Source: OM182 bacterium MED-G24 (GTDB lineage Bacteria; Pseudomonadota; Gammaproteobacteria; Pseudomonadales; Azotimanducaceae). Taken from it: a DNA stretch of 40,457 nucleotides. Position numbers and translations under genes: made by a program. Under the pieces are notes generated by a model. It did not search any database, was not told the DNA's origin, and saw nothing but the letters and a program-made list of their open reading frames with translations. The DNA is taken from NCBI GenBank assembly GCA_002457275.1, contig NTKD01000003.1, positions 38,289 to 78,745 of the forward strand, given 5' to 3'. Each line of letters opens with the position of its first letter. The first letter of the stretch is position 1. Positions 17,655 to 27,333 of the stretch are shown here, in pieces.

Positions 17655-18746
17655 CTATAGAGTGATATCACGCTGCCAGTATTCATCACCAGACCTGGTG
17701 ATCTCAGCGCGCGCGTTCTCGTTCCAATCCGCACCGCCAAGCCATGTCCCCTGGTACTCGTACGGAACCTCGTCCGGAAAGTGTTGCCGCCGGGCATCTA
17801 TGGCCAACGGGATCATCTGCGCACGACGAAGCACGTATTCTTCGTCATAACGAATGTGTTTTTTCTTGTTGGGTATCGGGAACGCGTGCACGTTGACCGT
17901 TTCGGTCCCAATCGCTGAGTCACGGTTGTGAAAGCCCACAAGCAAAGTCACCCGACGATCCCTAGAAAGATTGGCATACGCGCCATGTAATGAGCTGCGA
18001 TTGACCATCCCGCAATCTCCCGGTTCCAGTAACACCGGCACCGCTTCCGGGATCCGTTTTCTGATTGGCGGGAACTCACCGCCATTGGCAAGACACCACT
18101 GTCGATGGCTTCCCGGCACCACCCACAGCGCATTCGCCGGAGTACATCGACAAAACGCCACCGACAGGTTATACCCGTGTCGTTTGCCTGTGCCATCCGG
18201 TTGTTCCAATGCACGACCTGTCTCGTCCCAGTGCGTACGACCATCCTGATGCCAGTTCGTGGGCGGTCCTTCCCCCGCGCCCTTGTGGAAGATGCTCTCG
18301 TGAAAAGGCACAAAATCATCGCCGTGAATACTTGCCGCGATCCGAAGCAGGTCCGGGTGGCCATAGAGCCGAAGTGCCGAGTCCATCAACATGAGCGGGT
18401 GTGATATCAGGCCCACGATGGAAGGTTCGCCACGCGCCTTCGCTTCATCGTCACCGGACAACGTGTAATACGGATACCTGACAGGCTCACCCTGTCGATC
18501 AATCTCTTCACCAATGTTGACCGGCGCGTTCTCAAGTACGCCTTCAAACTCCCCTATCAGCTCGGCAATTTCGGCCGTGTCGACCACACCGGTAAACACA
18601 TAGAATCCGTTCGCGTTGTAGGCGTCCAGAATGTCCTGGGCCAATCGTCCTTGGGCATCAAATTTCGCCGGACCACGATTACCCAACGAAAGCGCACGCT
18701 TCCGACCGTCTTCACAGTACTCTTCGAATGACTCGCCTGTGGTCAT
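17655..18746 (-). CDS. Phytanoyl-CoA dioxygenase (PhyH) family protein 2
   Basis: This Fe(II)/2-oxoglutarate oxygenase of 363 residues has the iron ligands His166 and Asp168 (TNWHQDGRTHW) and His254 (SSLHGAYANLS), and Arg264 or Arg265 in SRDRRVT for 2-oxoglutarate. It starts 12 bases after the stop of a Baeyer-Villiger-type monooxygenase gene on the same strand. The two probably share an mRNA and may hydroxylate and then oxygenate one lipid or terpenoid substrate; that pathway is inference. The start is an ATG with the upstream stretch GGGGGTAT as ribosome-binding sequence. Confidence 0.9.
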   Translation of the reverse strand: MTTGESFEEYCEDGRKRALSLGNRGPAKFDAQGRLAQDILDAYNANGFYVFTGVVDTAEIAELIGEFEGVLENAPVNIGEEIDRQGEPVRYPYYTLSGDDEAKARGEPSIVGLISHPLMLMDSALRLYGHPDLLRIAASIHGDDFVPFHESIFHKGAGEGPPTNWHQDGRTHWDETGRALEQPDGTGKRHGYNLSVAFCRCTPANALWVVPGSHRQWCLANGGEFPPIRKRIPEAVPVLLEPGDCGMVNRSSLHGAYANLSRDRRVTLLVGFHNRDSAIGTETVNVHAFPIPNKKKHIRYDEEYVLRRAQMIPLAIDARRQHFPDEVPYEYQGTWLGGADWNENARAEITRSGDEYWQRDITL

Positions 18747-18758
18747 ATACCCCCCGTT

Positions 18759-20612
18759 TCAGCTATCAAATTCGAAGACATTGAGTGTCGATTGTGCTTC
18801 CAGTCTGAACTTGTGCCACTGACCGCCACCATAGTAGGCAAGGCTCCCAGGCTCTGCGTCACCATGACCGTTGTAATAGGAAATGCAGTCACGCAATGGC
18901 TGGGACACGACGTCAGCCAGTCGGCAGTGCTCAGCATATTCCTCCTCCGGTTCCTTGCGAACATCGACCGTGGTCGAATCTCTCTCCCGCAAGGTCTTCA
19001 ACATCCATAGAACATAGTCACCGTGCGCCTCGATCGCATTGGTGAAATTGAAGCTCCCGCCGCCACCCTGTGGACCGGTAACGATAAAGAGATTCGGGAA
19101 ACCGTGACTATGCAACCCCAGGTAAGTCCTGGTGCCTTCTTTTTCCCACTTCTCCCGGAGGCTTTGTCCTCCCTTGCCACTGACCATGTTGAACGTTGAC
19201 GTCGCCATCCACTGGAATCCGGTGGCATAGATCAGGACATCCACCGGATAGGTTTTCCCATCATGGACAACACCTTGCTCGTTGAGCTGCTGCACGCCAC
19301 GTGGCGCTGTATCAACCAGATGTACATGGGGCAGATTGAAGGTCGGCAGGAACTCGTCGTGAAACGTCGGCCGCTTACATCCATAAGGGTAGTAGGGCTT
19401 CAGGGTCTCGGCAGTCACCGGGTCTTCGACGATCGCATCCACACGGGCACGGATCTGTTCCATGATACGGAAGTTGCTATCCAGCTGCTTCTGTACCATT
19501 TCTTCAGGAGACAGCTTGCGCGTATGCTGCTTGCGTTTCTTGAAGTCCGCTACCTTCCCGGACAGGTAATCATCATTGGCCTGCATGGCCGTCCTGCCCG
19601 CGGAGATCTTTGCAAATCGCTCCCGTCTGGCTCGCGCCCAACCTTTCTCGTTGGCCCAGTTCGCTCGCTCCTCGTCCGTTGTCTCACGCTGATCGCGGAC
19701 ATCAATAGAAGACGGCGTGCGTTGGAACACATACAGCTCACCAGCCACCTTGGCGAGTTCCGGGATCGCCTGTACCGCGGTGGCGCCGGTACCGATAATG
19801 CCGATGCGTTTACCCTCGAGGTCAACGTCATAGTTCCAACGCGAAGTGTGAAAGGACTCACCGCCAAACATCTCCATTCCATCGATACGTGCCAACTTCG
19901 GCGTCGTCAGGATCCCATTCGCGAGGATGACAAAACGCGCATACATGGCGTCGCTTCGGTCCGTTTCCACACGCCAGCGTTTCCGGGATTCATCCCAGCT
20001 CGTACTTTCTACCGTGGTATGAAACAGGCAGCGGTCATAGAAGCCGAACTTTTCTGCCATCGACTGACAGTATTCAAGAATTTCAAATCCCGAGGCGAAC
20101 TTCATGCTTGGGATGTAACCCATCTCCTCAAGCAATGGCAGATAGCTGTAGGATTCCACATCACAAGCAATTCCTGGATACCGGTTCCAGTACCAGGTAC
20201 CGCCTACATCCCCACCTTTTTCGCAGAAACGGGCATCGATGAAGCCTGCTTCCTGCAACTTGTACCAGAGGAGTAAACCGGCGAATCCGGCACCCACCAC
20301 GAGAATTTCGCATTCGTCTGTCAGCGGTTCACGTTCTACCGGTCCTTTTGAGTACACATCCTCAAGGTAGCGGCTGAACTCGCCCTCCATGCTGATGTAA
20401 TCTGCGGCCCCCGAACGAGCTTCCTTGAATTCACGGTAACGTGCCTGCTCCTGTGCGTTGAAAACAGCCCCTGGTGGGGGCGGTGGCAACGTGGTCAGCG
20501 CGTCGTTCTCAACCGGCGAGTACCCCTTGCCTTCAATACGATTGCTGGTTTTTGCTGCGCGTGTTTGAAAACGCTTGTGCCCGGTTTTCGGATCAATCTC
20601 TACAGCCGCCAC
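18759..20612 (-). CDS. Baeyer-Villiger monooxygenase (2), with N-terminal extension
   Basis: From the GTG at 20612 the protein has 617 residues. That start has AGGAG six bases upstream; a further GTG at 20639 is less well placed. The first 100 residues are a polar, proline-containing extension before the FAD-binding VVGAGFAG (about 105-112), as in a subgroup of BVMOs. Further motifs are GGTWYWNRYPGIACDVES, the fingerprint FGGESFHTSRWNY, the NADPH motif IGTGATAVQ and LIYATGFQW. Such enzymes convert cyclic or steroid ketones to lactones or esters with NADPH and O2. It is followed at 12 bases by PhyH 2. Confidence 0.92.
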   Translation of the reverse strand: MAAVEIDPKTGHKRFQTRAAKTSNRIEGKGYSPVENDALTTLPPPPPGAVFNAQEQARYREFKEARSGAADYISMEGEFSRYLEDVYSKGPVEREPLTDECEILVVGAGFAGLLLWYKLQEAGFIDARFCEKGGDVGGTWYWNRYPGIACDVESYSYLPLLEEMGYIPSMKFASGFEILEYCQSMAEKFGFYDRCLFHTTVESTSWDESRKRWRVETDRSDAMYARFVILANGILTTPKLARIDGMEMFGGESFHTSRWNYDVDLEGKRIGIIGTGATAVQAIPELAKVAGELYVFQRTPSSIDVRDQRETTDEERANWANEKGWARARRERFAKISAGRTAMQANDDYLSGKVADFKKRKQHTRKLSPEEMVQKQLDSNFRIMEQIRARVDAIVEDPVTAETLKPYYPYGCKRPTFHDEFLPTFNLPHVHLVDTAPRGVQQLNEQGVVHDGKTYPVDVLIYATGFQWMATSTFNMVSGKGGQSLREKWEKEGTRTYLGLHSHGFPNLFIVTGPQGGGGSFNFTNAIEAHGDYVLWMLKTLRERDSTTVDVRKEPEEEYAEHCRLADVVSQPLRDCISYYNGHGDAEPGSLAYYGGGQWHKFRLEAQSTLNVFEFDS

Positions 20613-20693
20613 TGCCTTCTCCTGCCGATGGATACCCACACATTAATTGCCAGTACAGTGCCATGCAAACCTGCAATCCAGGAACACCGGGCA

Positions 20694-20723
20694 TAAAAAA
20701 GCCGGCAAAAGCCGGCTCTTTTC
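20694..20723 (-). terminator. Intrinsic terminator after PhyH 3
   Basis: AGCCGGC at 20700-20706 pairs with GCCGGCT at 20711-20717 across an AAAA loop. On the minus strand the hairpin is followed by six T's, the form of a rho-independent terminator for the minus-strand PhyH 3 gene ending at 20737. On the plus strand a C and four T's follow, so weak bidirectional action is possible. Confidence 0.85.
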
Positions 20724-20736
20724 CAAGCAGTCGCAT

Positions 20737-21870
20737 TCAGTGCTGAACGTGACTGAAGTCGATTGGATCCAGGTTCGGGGTTTCACCCGCAACCACGTCC
20801 TGCATTCCCTCCCATTCATCCCACATATGCGTCAACGCATGTTTCGAACGTGCCCAAGGATCGTTCCCTTCCTCGTACTCGAGCCACTCGCCGAACGCAC
20901 CCCGATCCGGATGATCAGAAACACCCGTCACGACATGATTTGGCTGACGGCGCTTGTTACGAATGCGATAGATCATGTTCTTGCGCGACTCAGTGCCAAA
21001 CTGGTTACGCGTGCCTGTATGGGGCATCTGGAAAATGGTAATGGCTACGTCGCCGGGTTCCATCTTGATCGGCGTAGGACGCGGCCAGGGACGACCATCC
21101 GGCGTCGTTTCCGGCGTCTCGCTGTCCATCTCCATCAGTTTTTCCTGCACAGCGTCCGGCAGGTACACGTGCCCCGCACCGTTCTCCGCGTTGGTATCAA
21201 ACCGGGGCCACCCAGGGCCTTCAGGACCTACCTTGCCCGCCGTCTCAAACTGCCAGCGGTAAAACGCTTCAAGAACGCGGTGACCACCGGGAACTACCGC
21301 CGTCTGACCCACACCATCCGCCATCTGGTCATTAAGGGGAACAATCACAAAGGCCGAAAAGCTACCTACCGACAGGGTCATATCAGGGTCCTGGAACAAA
21401 GGATCGGTGTTGGACCCGATCACGTCCGCGGTACGACCAATATCGCCTTTCGGACCCGCTGCAATCATGCGCTGGTAGATCTCTTCGGGTGTTCCTTCCC
21501 ACCGTTCCTGGGGAGGGGTCATCGTGCAGAGACCTTCCGCATGCATTCCGTGACCAAAATACGGCAGGTCCTTTTCGCGATAACCCAGCGGTGTGAAGTA
21601 ATCAGCGGGCTGACTTTGTTTGGTCACACCGACATGCACCATGCTTGGAGGATCAAATGTGCCCATCGCTTCAGTCAGAATAGGCGTCACCGAGGATCGG
21701 TTCACCAGATCGGTGAGTTCCTCCGCAGGTGCCAGGCTCTCACCGCGCTTTGCTGCCTTGATTCTCGCTTGCGCGGTGCTGACCAGTTCATCTGATACGA
21801 CCCCTTTCAGGACGATATATCCGTCGTGAAACAGCTGTTTTTTCTGTTCCAGAGTGAGCTTTGTCACCAT
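20737..21870 (-). CDS. Phytanoyl-CoA dioxygenase (PhyH) family protein 3
   Basis: The protein has 377 residues, with the PhyH N-terminal pattern (FHDGYIVLKGVVSDEL). Candidate iron ligands are His110 and Glu112 in GHGMHAEG, an HxE form of the usual HxD, and the distal His in FQMPHTGTRN with a downstream Arg for 2-oxoglutarate. The assignment of the first pair is less certain than in the other two PhyH proteins. AGAGG lies nine bases before the ATG. It has its own terminator, so it is likely a separate transcription unit from the BVMO-PhyH 2 pair downstream. Confidence 0.82.
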   Translation of the reverse strand: MVTKLTLEQKKQLFHDGYIVLKGVVSDELVSTAQARIKAAKRGESLAPAEELTDLVNRSSVTPILTEAMGTFDPPSMVHVGVTKQSQPADYFTPLGYREKDLPYFGHGMHAEGLCTMTPPQERWEGTPEEIYQRMIAAGPKGDIGRTADVIGSNTDPLFQDPDMTLSVGSFSAFVIVPLNDQMADGVGQTAVVPGGHRVLEAFYRWQFETAGKVGPEGPGWPRFDTNAENGAGHVYLPDAVQEKLMEMDSETPETTPDGRPWPRPTPIKMEPGDVAITIFQMPHTGTRNQFGTESRKNMIYRIRNKRRQPNHVVTGVSDHPDRGAFGEWLEYEEGNDPWARSKHALTHMWDEWEGMQDVVAGETPNLDPIDFSHVQH

Positions 21871-22046
21871 CTGTAGATACCTCTTTCAGGCTCCAGCGCC
21901 TGTTCTTTTGAATCGTTTTCGTGCCCGGAAACCTACTCCAGCCCTGTTCCAGAGTAAAGACGGTGTTGACTCGCCACACACCTGCTTGTGAACCAGAGGC
22001 GCCTGAGGTATGCCTAACGGTCACGAGATATGCTCATGGAACCTTC

Positions 22047-22729
22047 ATGAAATCACAACAAAAGCTGCTATCGGTAGTGGTCGCCGGCCTCGGTCTGGTC
22101 ACATCCAACGCTATGCTGAGCGTCAGCAGCGGCGGCAGTATGGGTGGCGGTAGTATGCCGTGGGCGTCCGCACCTCAGGAAACACCGCGCGAAAAGGCCG
22201 TTGATAGCTACAACCAGGGCATACGGTATCGTGATAAGGCATGGTCGTTGGCAGAGGACCTTGGCAGTGCCTCTTCTGACAAGGCGCGAAGCCGTCTCGA
22301 ACGAGAAATCGCCAAACAGCACAAAACATCAGCCATCATTTCCAGCGCGCCATCTCTGAAGTATCCGAGTTCCCCGAAGCCCATGCAGGCCTGGGTTATG
22401 CAATGCGTCAAACTTGAGACCTGAGAGGCTCGCTTGCAGCCTACAACGAAGCCATTCGGTTAAGGCCCAACTGCCCTGAAGCGATCGAATATCGTGCAGA
22501 AACCTACCTCGCGATGGGACGGGTCGAGGACATGCGAGAAGCCTACAAGCGGCTGCTAACGCTGGACAAGGCAACCGCTGCCAAACTGATAGATGCCGTC
22601 CGCACGTTTATCGACAATCCTCCAGAGGATTATCCGTCAAAGACCCTGAAGAGGCCGGCCAACTCGGCCGAGGAACGATCAACCCTGGCAAAGGTCACGG
22701 GAGCCGAGGGTACTGACAACCGCTGGTAG
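22047..22729 (+). pseudogene. TPR-repeat protein, disrupted by a frameshift and a nonsense codon
   Basis: The gene starts at the ATG at 22047 with a signal peptide (MKSQQKLLSVVVAGLGLV), a Gly/Ser-rich stretch and a helical segment KAVDSYNQGIRYRDKAW. At about 22313-22335 the protein-like sequence moves to another frame, continuing FQRAISEVSEFPEAHAGLGYAMRQT, then a TGA at 22415-22417, then DLRGSLAAYNEAIRLRPNCPEAIEYRAETYLAMGRV up to the TAG at 22727-22729. The last part is a clear tetratricopeptide repeat (xAYNEAIRL, AIEYRAETYLAMGR). The TGA stands where family members usually have Gly (QTGD), so GGA to TGA is likely. Two independent lesions make this a pseudogene. Confidence 0.75.
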
Positions 22730-22775
22730 CTGGTCCGTTGGTCGACGTGTCCCAGGGCCCGACAGTATTCCAGCC

Positions 22776-23748
22776 TTGCAGGGCGTAGCCATCGGCACCC
22801 ACGTACGGGACATCTTCCTGTACACCGCACTATTACTGATCACGGCCCAGGATAGTCCGGCTTCCGATACCTAGACACTCGAGCGATTCGGACGCCACCT
22901 GTTCTACGATCGTGCGCTCTCCTACAATGAGCAGATCGCTTGTGCGGACTGTCATCAACAGTCATTCGGATTCGCCGATTCCCAGGCCTTCTCCAGGGGG
23001 GCCGATGGGAAGCCACTGTCGCGGCATACGATGGCGCTGATTAACCTTGAAAGCCGGAATCACTATGGATGGGCCGACAGCTCAAAAGGTACGTTGGCCG
23101 ATCAAATGCTACGGCCGTTGTTCAATGCCGGTCCGGTAGAGATGTGCTGGCTTGATTACGAGCAGGCGATCCTTTCACGACTGGATAACCGAAACCTCTA
23201 TCGTCACGCCAGAGAAACTCTGTTTCCCGATGTACAGGTATTGGCGCGATCACACGTCGTTGAGTCGATTGTCACCTTCGAAAACACACTCGTCTCGCGT
23301 CAGTCTGACTTTGACGAGTGGCTCGAGAACGACAAGCGTCCTGACGATGCGGTGATCCTGTGGTTTCGACTCTTCGCTTCTGAACGATTGGGATGCAGTC
23401 GTTGTCACAACGGCCCCGACCATGGGTGGCCATGGCTACGCCAATACCGGTCTCCGTGGCCAGGACATGCGGTTGGCAGTACATGCCGGTCTGGAACAGG
23501 ACCAGCGGCGATTTCTTGTGCCCACACTCAGAAATATTGCCGCGACAGCGCCCTACATGTATGAAGGTCGTTTTGACACACTTTTGAAGGTCATCGCGTT
23601 CTATGCGACGGGCCCCGCGCCCGATCGCGGGCTTCATGCATTTCATCTGACGCCCGAGGACACCGCCGCAATCATCGCCTTCTTCCACAGCCTCACCGAT
23701 ATCCGGCTCCTGACCAATCCCGAATTGGGTCCACCCGAAACCACGTGA
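22776..23748 (+). pseudogene. Di-haem cytochrome c peroxidase (MauG/MbnH-like), disrupted
   Basis: The sequence reads as a di-haem peroxidase in two frames. Frame one has a hydrophobic leader (FLYTALLLITAQ), an in-frame TAG at 22872-22874, then LERFGRHLFYDRALS, first haem site CADCH, FADSQAFSRGADG, LADQMLRPLF...PVEMC (usually PVEMG), and second haem site CSRCHNGPD. At about 23421 the frame shifts by one, continuing GHGYANTGLRG, RRFLVPTLRNIAATAPYMYEGRF and a C-terminal FHLTPEDTAAIIAFFHSLTD, ending with TGA at 23746-23748. The start is uncertain. Intact relatives are periplasmic enzymes that reduce peroxide or oxidize peptide Trp residues. A nonsense codon plus an indel indicate a pseudogene. 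Confidence 0.8.
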
Positions 23749-23804
23749 CTCACGGGCGGAAACTCGTGCAAACTCAGCCCAGAAAGCACGCTAAGGTAAA
23801 CAGC

Positions 23805-25013
23805 ATGAATGACGAAGAATGGCGTCAGCGGGCCAGCCAGGTCATTCCGGGTGGCATGTACGGCCACATGTCGACACGTGCCCTGCCAGAAGGCCATCCG
23901 CAGTTCTTCCGTTCCGCTTCCGGATGTCGTCTGACGGACGTCGACGGCAATGAGTATATCGACTTCATGTGCAGCTACGGTCCGATGATTGCCGGGTACG
24001 GCCACCCGGAGATCCGGGCCGCCGCCGATCAACAACGACGCGAGTACGATATCGGCAATGGACCATCGAAAGAGATTGTTGTACTCGCGGAAACGCTGAC
24101 CCGTCAGGTTAATCACGCCGATTGGGCCATCTTCGCCAAGAATGGCAATGACGCGACCACTGTCTGCAATATGATCGCGCGCGCCAAAACCGGTCGGCGC
24201 AAGATTCTGGTTGCCGGGGGCGCCTACCACGGCGCACAGCCCTGGGCCGCCCGGCGAACGAAGGGCACACCAGAAGAAGACTATGTGCACTTTCCAACCT
24301 ACGAGTTCAACAATATCGACAGTGTCATCGACGCCGCCGAGCAGGCTCGCGGAGATCTCGCGGGCATCATGGTCTCTGCGTTCAAGCACGACGCGGGACA
24401 ACCACAGGCGCTCACGGATCCAGCATTTGCTCAGGCCATCAGAAGGCTCTGTGACGAGCACGATGCCGCATTGATACTCGATGACGTTCGGGCAGGCATG
24501 CGTCTGTCGCTGGATGCAAGTTGGTCAGAACATGGTATCCAAGTCGACCTCTCGGCCTGGGGAAAATGTATCGCCAACGGGGAGCCTATTGCCGCCGTTC
24601 TGGGTAGTGATCCCTGGCGCGAAGCTGCCAGCCGGACGTTTGTTACCGGTTCCTTCTGGTATCAATCTGCGCCCATGGCCGCAACCCTCGCGACACTCAA
24701 GATCCTCAGTGAGCAAAACGCCCCAGTACATATTGAGAAAGTGGGTCAGCAGTTTCGGGACGGCCTGGCAGAAATTGCCCAACGGCATGGCCACGGTTTG
24801 TCCCAGTCAGGACCACCACAGATGCCCACGGTGATGTTCGACGACGATGCACGATTCGAAAAAGGTAATCGGTTCTGTCAGCTCGCCCTGGCAGAAGGCG
24901 TGTACCTGCATCCCTGGCACAACATGTTTCTGTCGCTGGCACATGATGAGCAGGTGATCAGCGAGTCGCTGGCTCGATTGGACAAGGCAATGGGGAAGTT
25001 GAGCGACGCGTAA
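23805..25013 (+). CDS. Class III aminotransferase (glutamate-1-semialdehyde aminomutase-like)
   Basis: From the ATG at 23805, with AAGG upstream, the protein has 402 residues. The PLP fold is recognisable: VIPGGMYGHMST at the start, LTDVDGNEYIDFMCSYGPMIAGYGHP, the phosphate-binding GNDATT, DD at 226-227 for the pyridine nitrogen (ILDDVRAGMR), and the Schiff-base Lys254 in SAWGKCIANGEPIAAVLG. GSA aminomutase itself is HemL; the divergence of these motifs suggests a paralogue acting on another amino or keto acid rather than the haem pathway enzyme. It follows the cytochrome peroxidase pseudogene by 56 bases. Confidence 0.88.
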   Translation: MNDEEWRQRASQVIPGGMYGHMSTRALPEGHPQFFRSASGCRLTDVDGNEYIDFMCSYGPMIAGYGHPEIRAAADQQRREYDIGNGPSKEIVVLAETLTRQVNHADWAIFAKNGNDATTVCNMIARAKTGRRKILVAGGAYHGAQPWAARRTKGTPEEDYVHFPTYEFNNIDSVIDAAEQARGDLAGIMVSAFKHDAGQPQALTDPAFAQAIRRLCDEHDAALILDDVRAGMRLSLDASWSEHGIQVDLSAWGKCIANGEPIAAVLGSDPWREAASRTFVTGSFWYQSAPMAATLATLKILSEQNAPVHIEKVGQQFRDGLAEIAQRHGHGLSQSGPPQMPTVMFDDDARFEKGNRFCQLALAEGVYLHPWHNMFLSLAHDEQVISESLARLDKAMGKLSDA

Positions 25014-25090
25014 CTGCTCTCAGGACGCAAGATCGCTTGTCGAAACACCGTCACTCAACACCGCAGCGGCACAGACTGCTGGCGCGCTCC

Positions 25091-25894
25091 TCAGAACGGC
25101 AAGGCGTCCAGGAATGCATCCACTGCCTGATTGAACGCACCTGCGGTTTCAAAGTAGGAAGAATGTCCTGCCCCCTGGAGTTCAATGAAGTCCGCGCCGG
25201 GCACCATTTCGCTCGCCAGTCGAATCATCTCTGGCGGGAAAATCACATCCTGCTCTGCCGTGACAAATAGCGTCGGTATTTTGTGACCCAAGAAGTCATC
25301 TGCAGACAACTGTATGGACTGCAGATCCAGCTTCGACAAGTCCAGTGATGTGTTGAAGGCGCTGATCTGGCTGTAGAGCAACGACATCTCAGGTGACTTT
25401 TCATGGTAGTCCGGCGCTACTGCCCAATGTGCAAACGGTGACTCAAGGGCAGATCGATTCCGCGCCGCCATCTGCTGAATTTCTCGAATCGTTTCAGAAG
25501 TCAGGCCGCCCGGCGTATGGCTCATGACAAGTGCCCGAACGCGATCAGGATAACCCAATGCTGTGGTCAATCCCGTCCACCCACCCATTGATTGGCAGAC
25601 CAGGATCGCCGAATCGATCTGCTCCGCGTCCATGATCGTGAGCAGATCATCCGAGAAGTGTTTCGCGCTGAATTGCGCCGGTGTACACGCGGACCGCGCA
25701 AAGCCCCTGTGGTCAATCGTCAGTATGGAATATCGATCCACGAAGTGCGGAACCTGTTGCCACCAGGATGCCGCATTACCACCGGCACCATGCACAAAGA
25801 TCATGGAAGCCGCATCAGACTCCGTGCGATTCGATGTGCTGTAAGTTTGATAGAAGAGCCTGACGCCATCTTCGCTGCTTTCTGTATAGGGCAC
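25091..25894 (-). CDS. Alpha/beta hydrolase
   Basis: From the GTG at 25894, with GGAG seven bases upstream, the protein has 267 residues. It has the oxyanion segment VHGAGGN, HRGFARS, the nucleophile elbow CQSMGG (Ser, with Cys replacing the usual first Gly), the acid in TAEQDVIFP and the base in GAGHSSYFE. It is a cytoplasmic esterase, lactonase or C-C hydrolase of unknown substrate. It is divergent from the lipoprotein serine hydrolase, with about 128 bases between the starts, and convergent with the aminotransferase. Confidence 0.9.
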   Translation of the reverse strand: MPYTESSEDGVRLFYQTYSTSNRTESDAASMIFVHGAGGNAASWWQQVPHFVDRYSILTIDHRGFARSACTPAQFSAKHFSDDLLTIMDAEQIDSAILVCQSMGGWTGLTTALGYPDRVRALVMSHTPGGLTSETIREIQQMAARNRSALESPFAHWAVAPDYHEKSPEMSLLYSQISAFNTSLDLSKLDLQSIQLSADDFLGHKIPTLFVTAEQDVIFPPEMIRLASEMVPGADFIELQGAGHSSYFETAGAFNQAVDAFLDALPF

Positions 25895-26022
25895 TTGGTT
25901 ACTCCGAAACCTAGTGTGGCACGTATCATAGACACCTGCCGGGATCAGAACCAATACGCATCCAGACAAACCGTTGTGTTCTGGACTACACTCGGGCATC
26001 CATCAAACAGGGGATTGTTCGT

Positions 26023-27333
26023 TTGCTGCTTCCTTCCAGACATTCATTCGCGCCATTGGTTGCGCTCACTGCCATTGTTACCTTGTCCGCATGTCTGCCA
26101 ACCAGTGTTGCGAGCAATCCACATCCTGGCGAGGCCATGTTCCCGAGGCCAAGTAGCGTGGCCGAAACACGTCTAATGATCGAAGGCTTACCTGACGATG
26201 ATGTGTGGTGGACGGCCAACGGTAAAGCCATGCGCTGGAACAACCTCAACCTGGCCCGTTTTCTGCCGATCGCCCCCGTCTATCGTAGTGGTCAGGTCAG
26301 TACCCTCCAGTACGCGACAAACCCTGACATCGCAAAGGCCGAAGTCACCGCGCGCGGCATCACCGCGTCGCTGCTGGATTTTCTGAACGACCCCACTGTG
26401 ACGACGACGGGCTTTGTTATCCTGCACAAGGGCAACATTGTCTTCGAACACTACCCCAGGCAGACGCCGCACCAGAAGCCCATCATGTGGTCGGTCACCA
26501 AGGTCCTAGTGTCTGCCGTTGTGGCGGTGCTGACCGATCAGGGAAAAATCGACCCGACCAGTAACATTGAGTATTACATTCCCGAGATGGCCGAATCCGC
26601 ATACGCGGGCATCACTGTTCGCAATCTACTTGACATGGCGACCGGTCTGAACTGTGCCGAAGACTACGACGATCAGAACTCCTGTTACTACCAGCTTGCC
26701 GTGACACTGGGTGATGGTTACTACACCGATGATCACCCTGACAATCCCTACGAGGTACTGCCACGTATGGACATCGAACGCGTGGCGCCCCAGGGCGAGC
26801 GGTTTCACTATGCGAGCGTTCACACCTTTGTACTCGGCTGGATTGTGGAAAAAGTTACGGGCATGCCTTTCCAGGATGCGCTCACCAAACATATCTGGTC
26901 GAAGATCGGTGCAGAACATGACGCCGGGATACTCGCACCACGATTCAGTGTTCCCATCACCTATGGCGGTCTCACCGCTGCGTTACGCGATACAGCGCGA
27001 TTCGGGCTCCTCTTTACGCCTAGTGCAACCGTGGTATCCGATGGCCATGTTTTACCTGACGGGTATGCTGATCGCATTCTTAAAGGCAGCAACCCCAAAC
27101 TCGCATCAGGTATTCCCGGTATCCGCCACAATACAGAACAGTGGGACGCTGTGTTCGACAACGATGACATGTTCAAAGGAGGCTGGGCTGGCCAGGGGTT
27201 ACTCGTCAATCCCCGCAAGGACATCGTGGCGGTGTGGGCCGGACACATGAACGACGGCGGTCGTTCAGTTGGGATGTTACCGATACTGAGGGATGTCCTG
27301 AATCGAGTCTATTCGGACACCGGAGCTGACTGA
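26023..27333 (+). CDS. Lipoprotein serine hydrolase of the beta-lactamase (class C) family
   Basis: The protein has 436 residues from a TTG start, with AGGGGA eight bases upstream. The signal peptide ends in the lipobox LSAC (Cys24), so the protein should be lipid-anchored. The catalytic SxxK is Ser157-Val-Thr-Lys160 (IMWSVTKVLVS); the second motif is FHYASVHTF, and LLDMATGL is the usual family segment. Members are esterases, D-aminopeptidases or 6-aminohexanoate-type amide hydrolases, and the function here is unknown. Its 3' end overlaps the convergent BCCT gene by 25 bases. Confidence 0.88.
   Translation: MLLPSRHSFAPLVALTAIVTLSACLPTSVASNPHPGEAMFPRPSSVAETRLMIEGLPDDDVWWTANGKAMRWNNLNLARFLPIAPVYRSGQVSTLQYATNPDIAKAEVTARGITASLLDFLNDPTVTTTGFVILHKGNIVFEHYPRQTPHQKPIMWSVTKVLVSAVVAVLTDQGKIDPTSNIEYYIPEMAESAYAGITVRNLLDMATGLNCAEDYDDQNSCYYQLAVTLGDGYYTDDHPDNPYEVLPRMDIERVAPQGERFHYASVHTFVLGWIVEKVTGMPFQDALTKHIWSKIGAEHDAGILAPRFSVPITYGGLTAALRDTARFGLLFTPSATVVSDGHVLPDGYADRILKGSNPKLASGIPGIRHNTEQWDAVFDNDDMFKGGWAGQGLLVNPRKDIVAVWAGHMNDGGRSVGMLPILRDVLNRVYSDTGAD

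Noticed and set aside
19263-20276. Long plus-strand open frame opposite BVMO 2
   Set aside because: It is antisense to a gene with complete FAD, NADPH and BVMO motifs; its translation shows no domain.
20647-21795. Long plus-strand open frame opposite PhyH 3
   Set aside because: The minus-strand gene has PhyH features, a ribosome-binding site and a terminator; the plus frame is Arg/His-rich shadow sequence and crosses that terminator.
23745-23804. Upstream ATG for the aminotransferase
   Set aside because: It overlaps the end of the peroxidase pseudogene and adds 20 residues without family similarity; the ATG at 23805 has a better ribosome-binding site.
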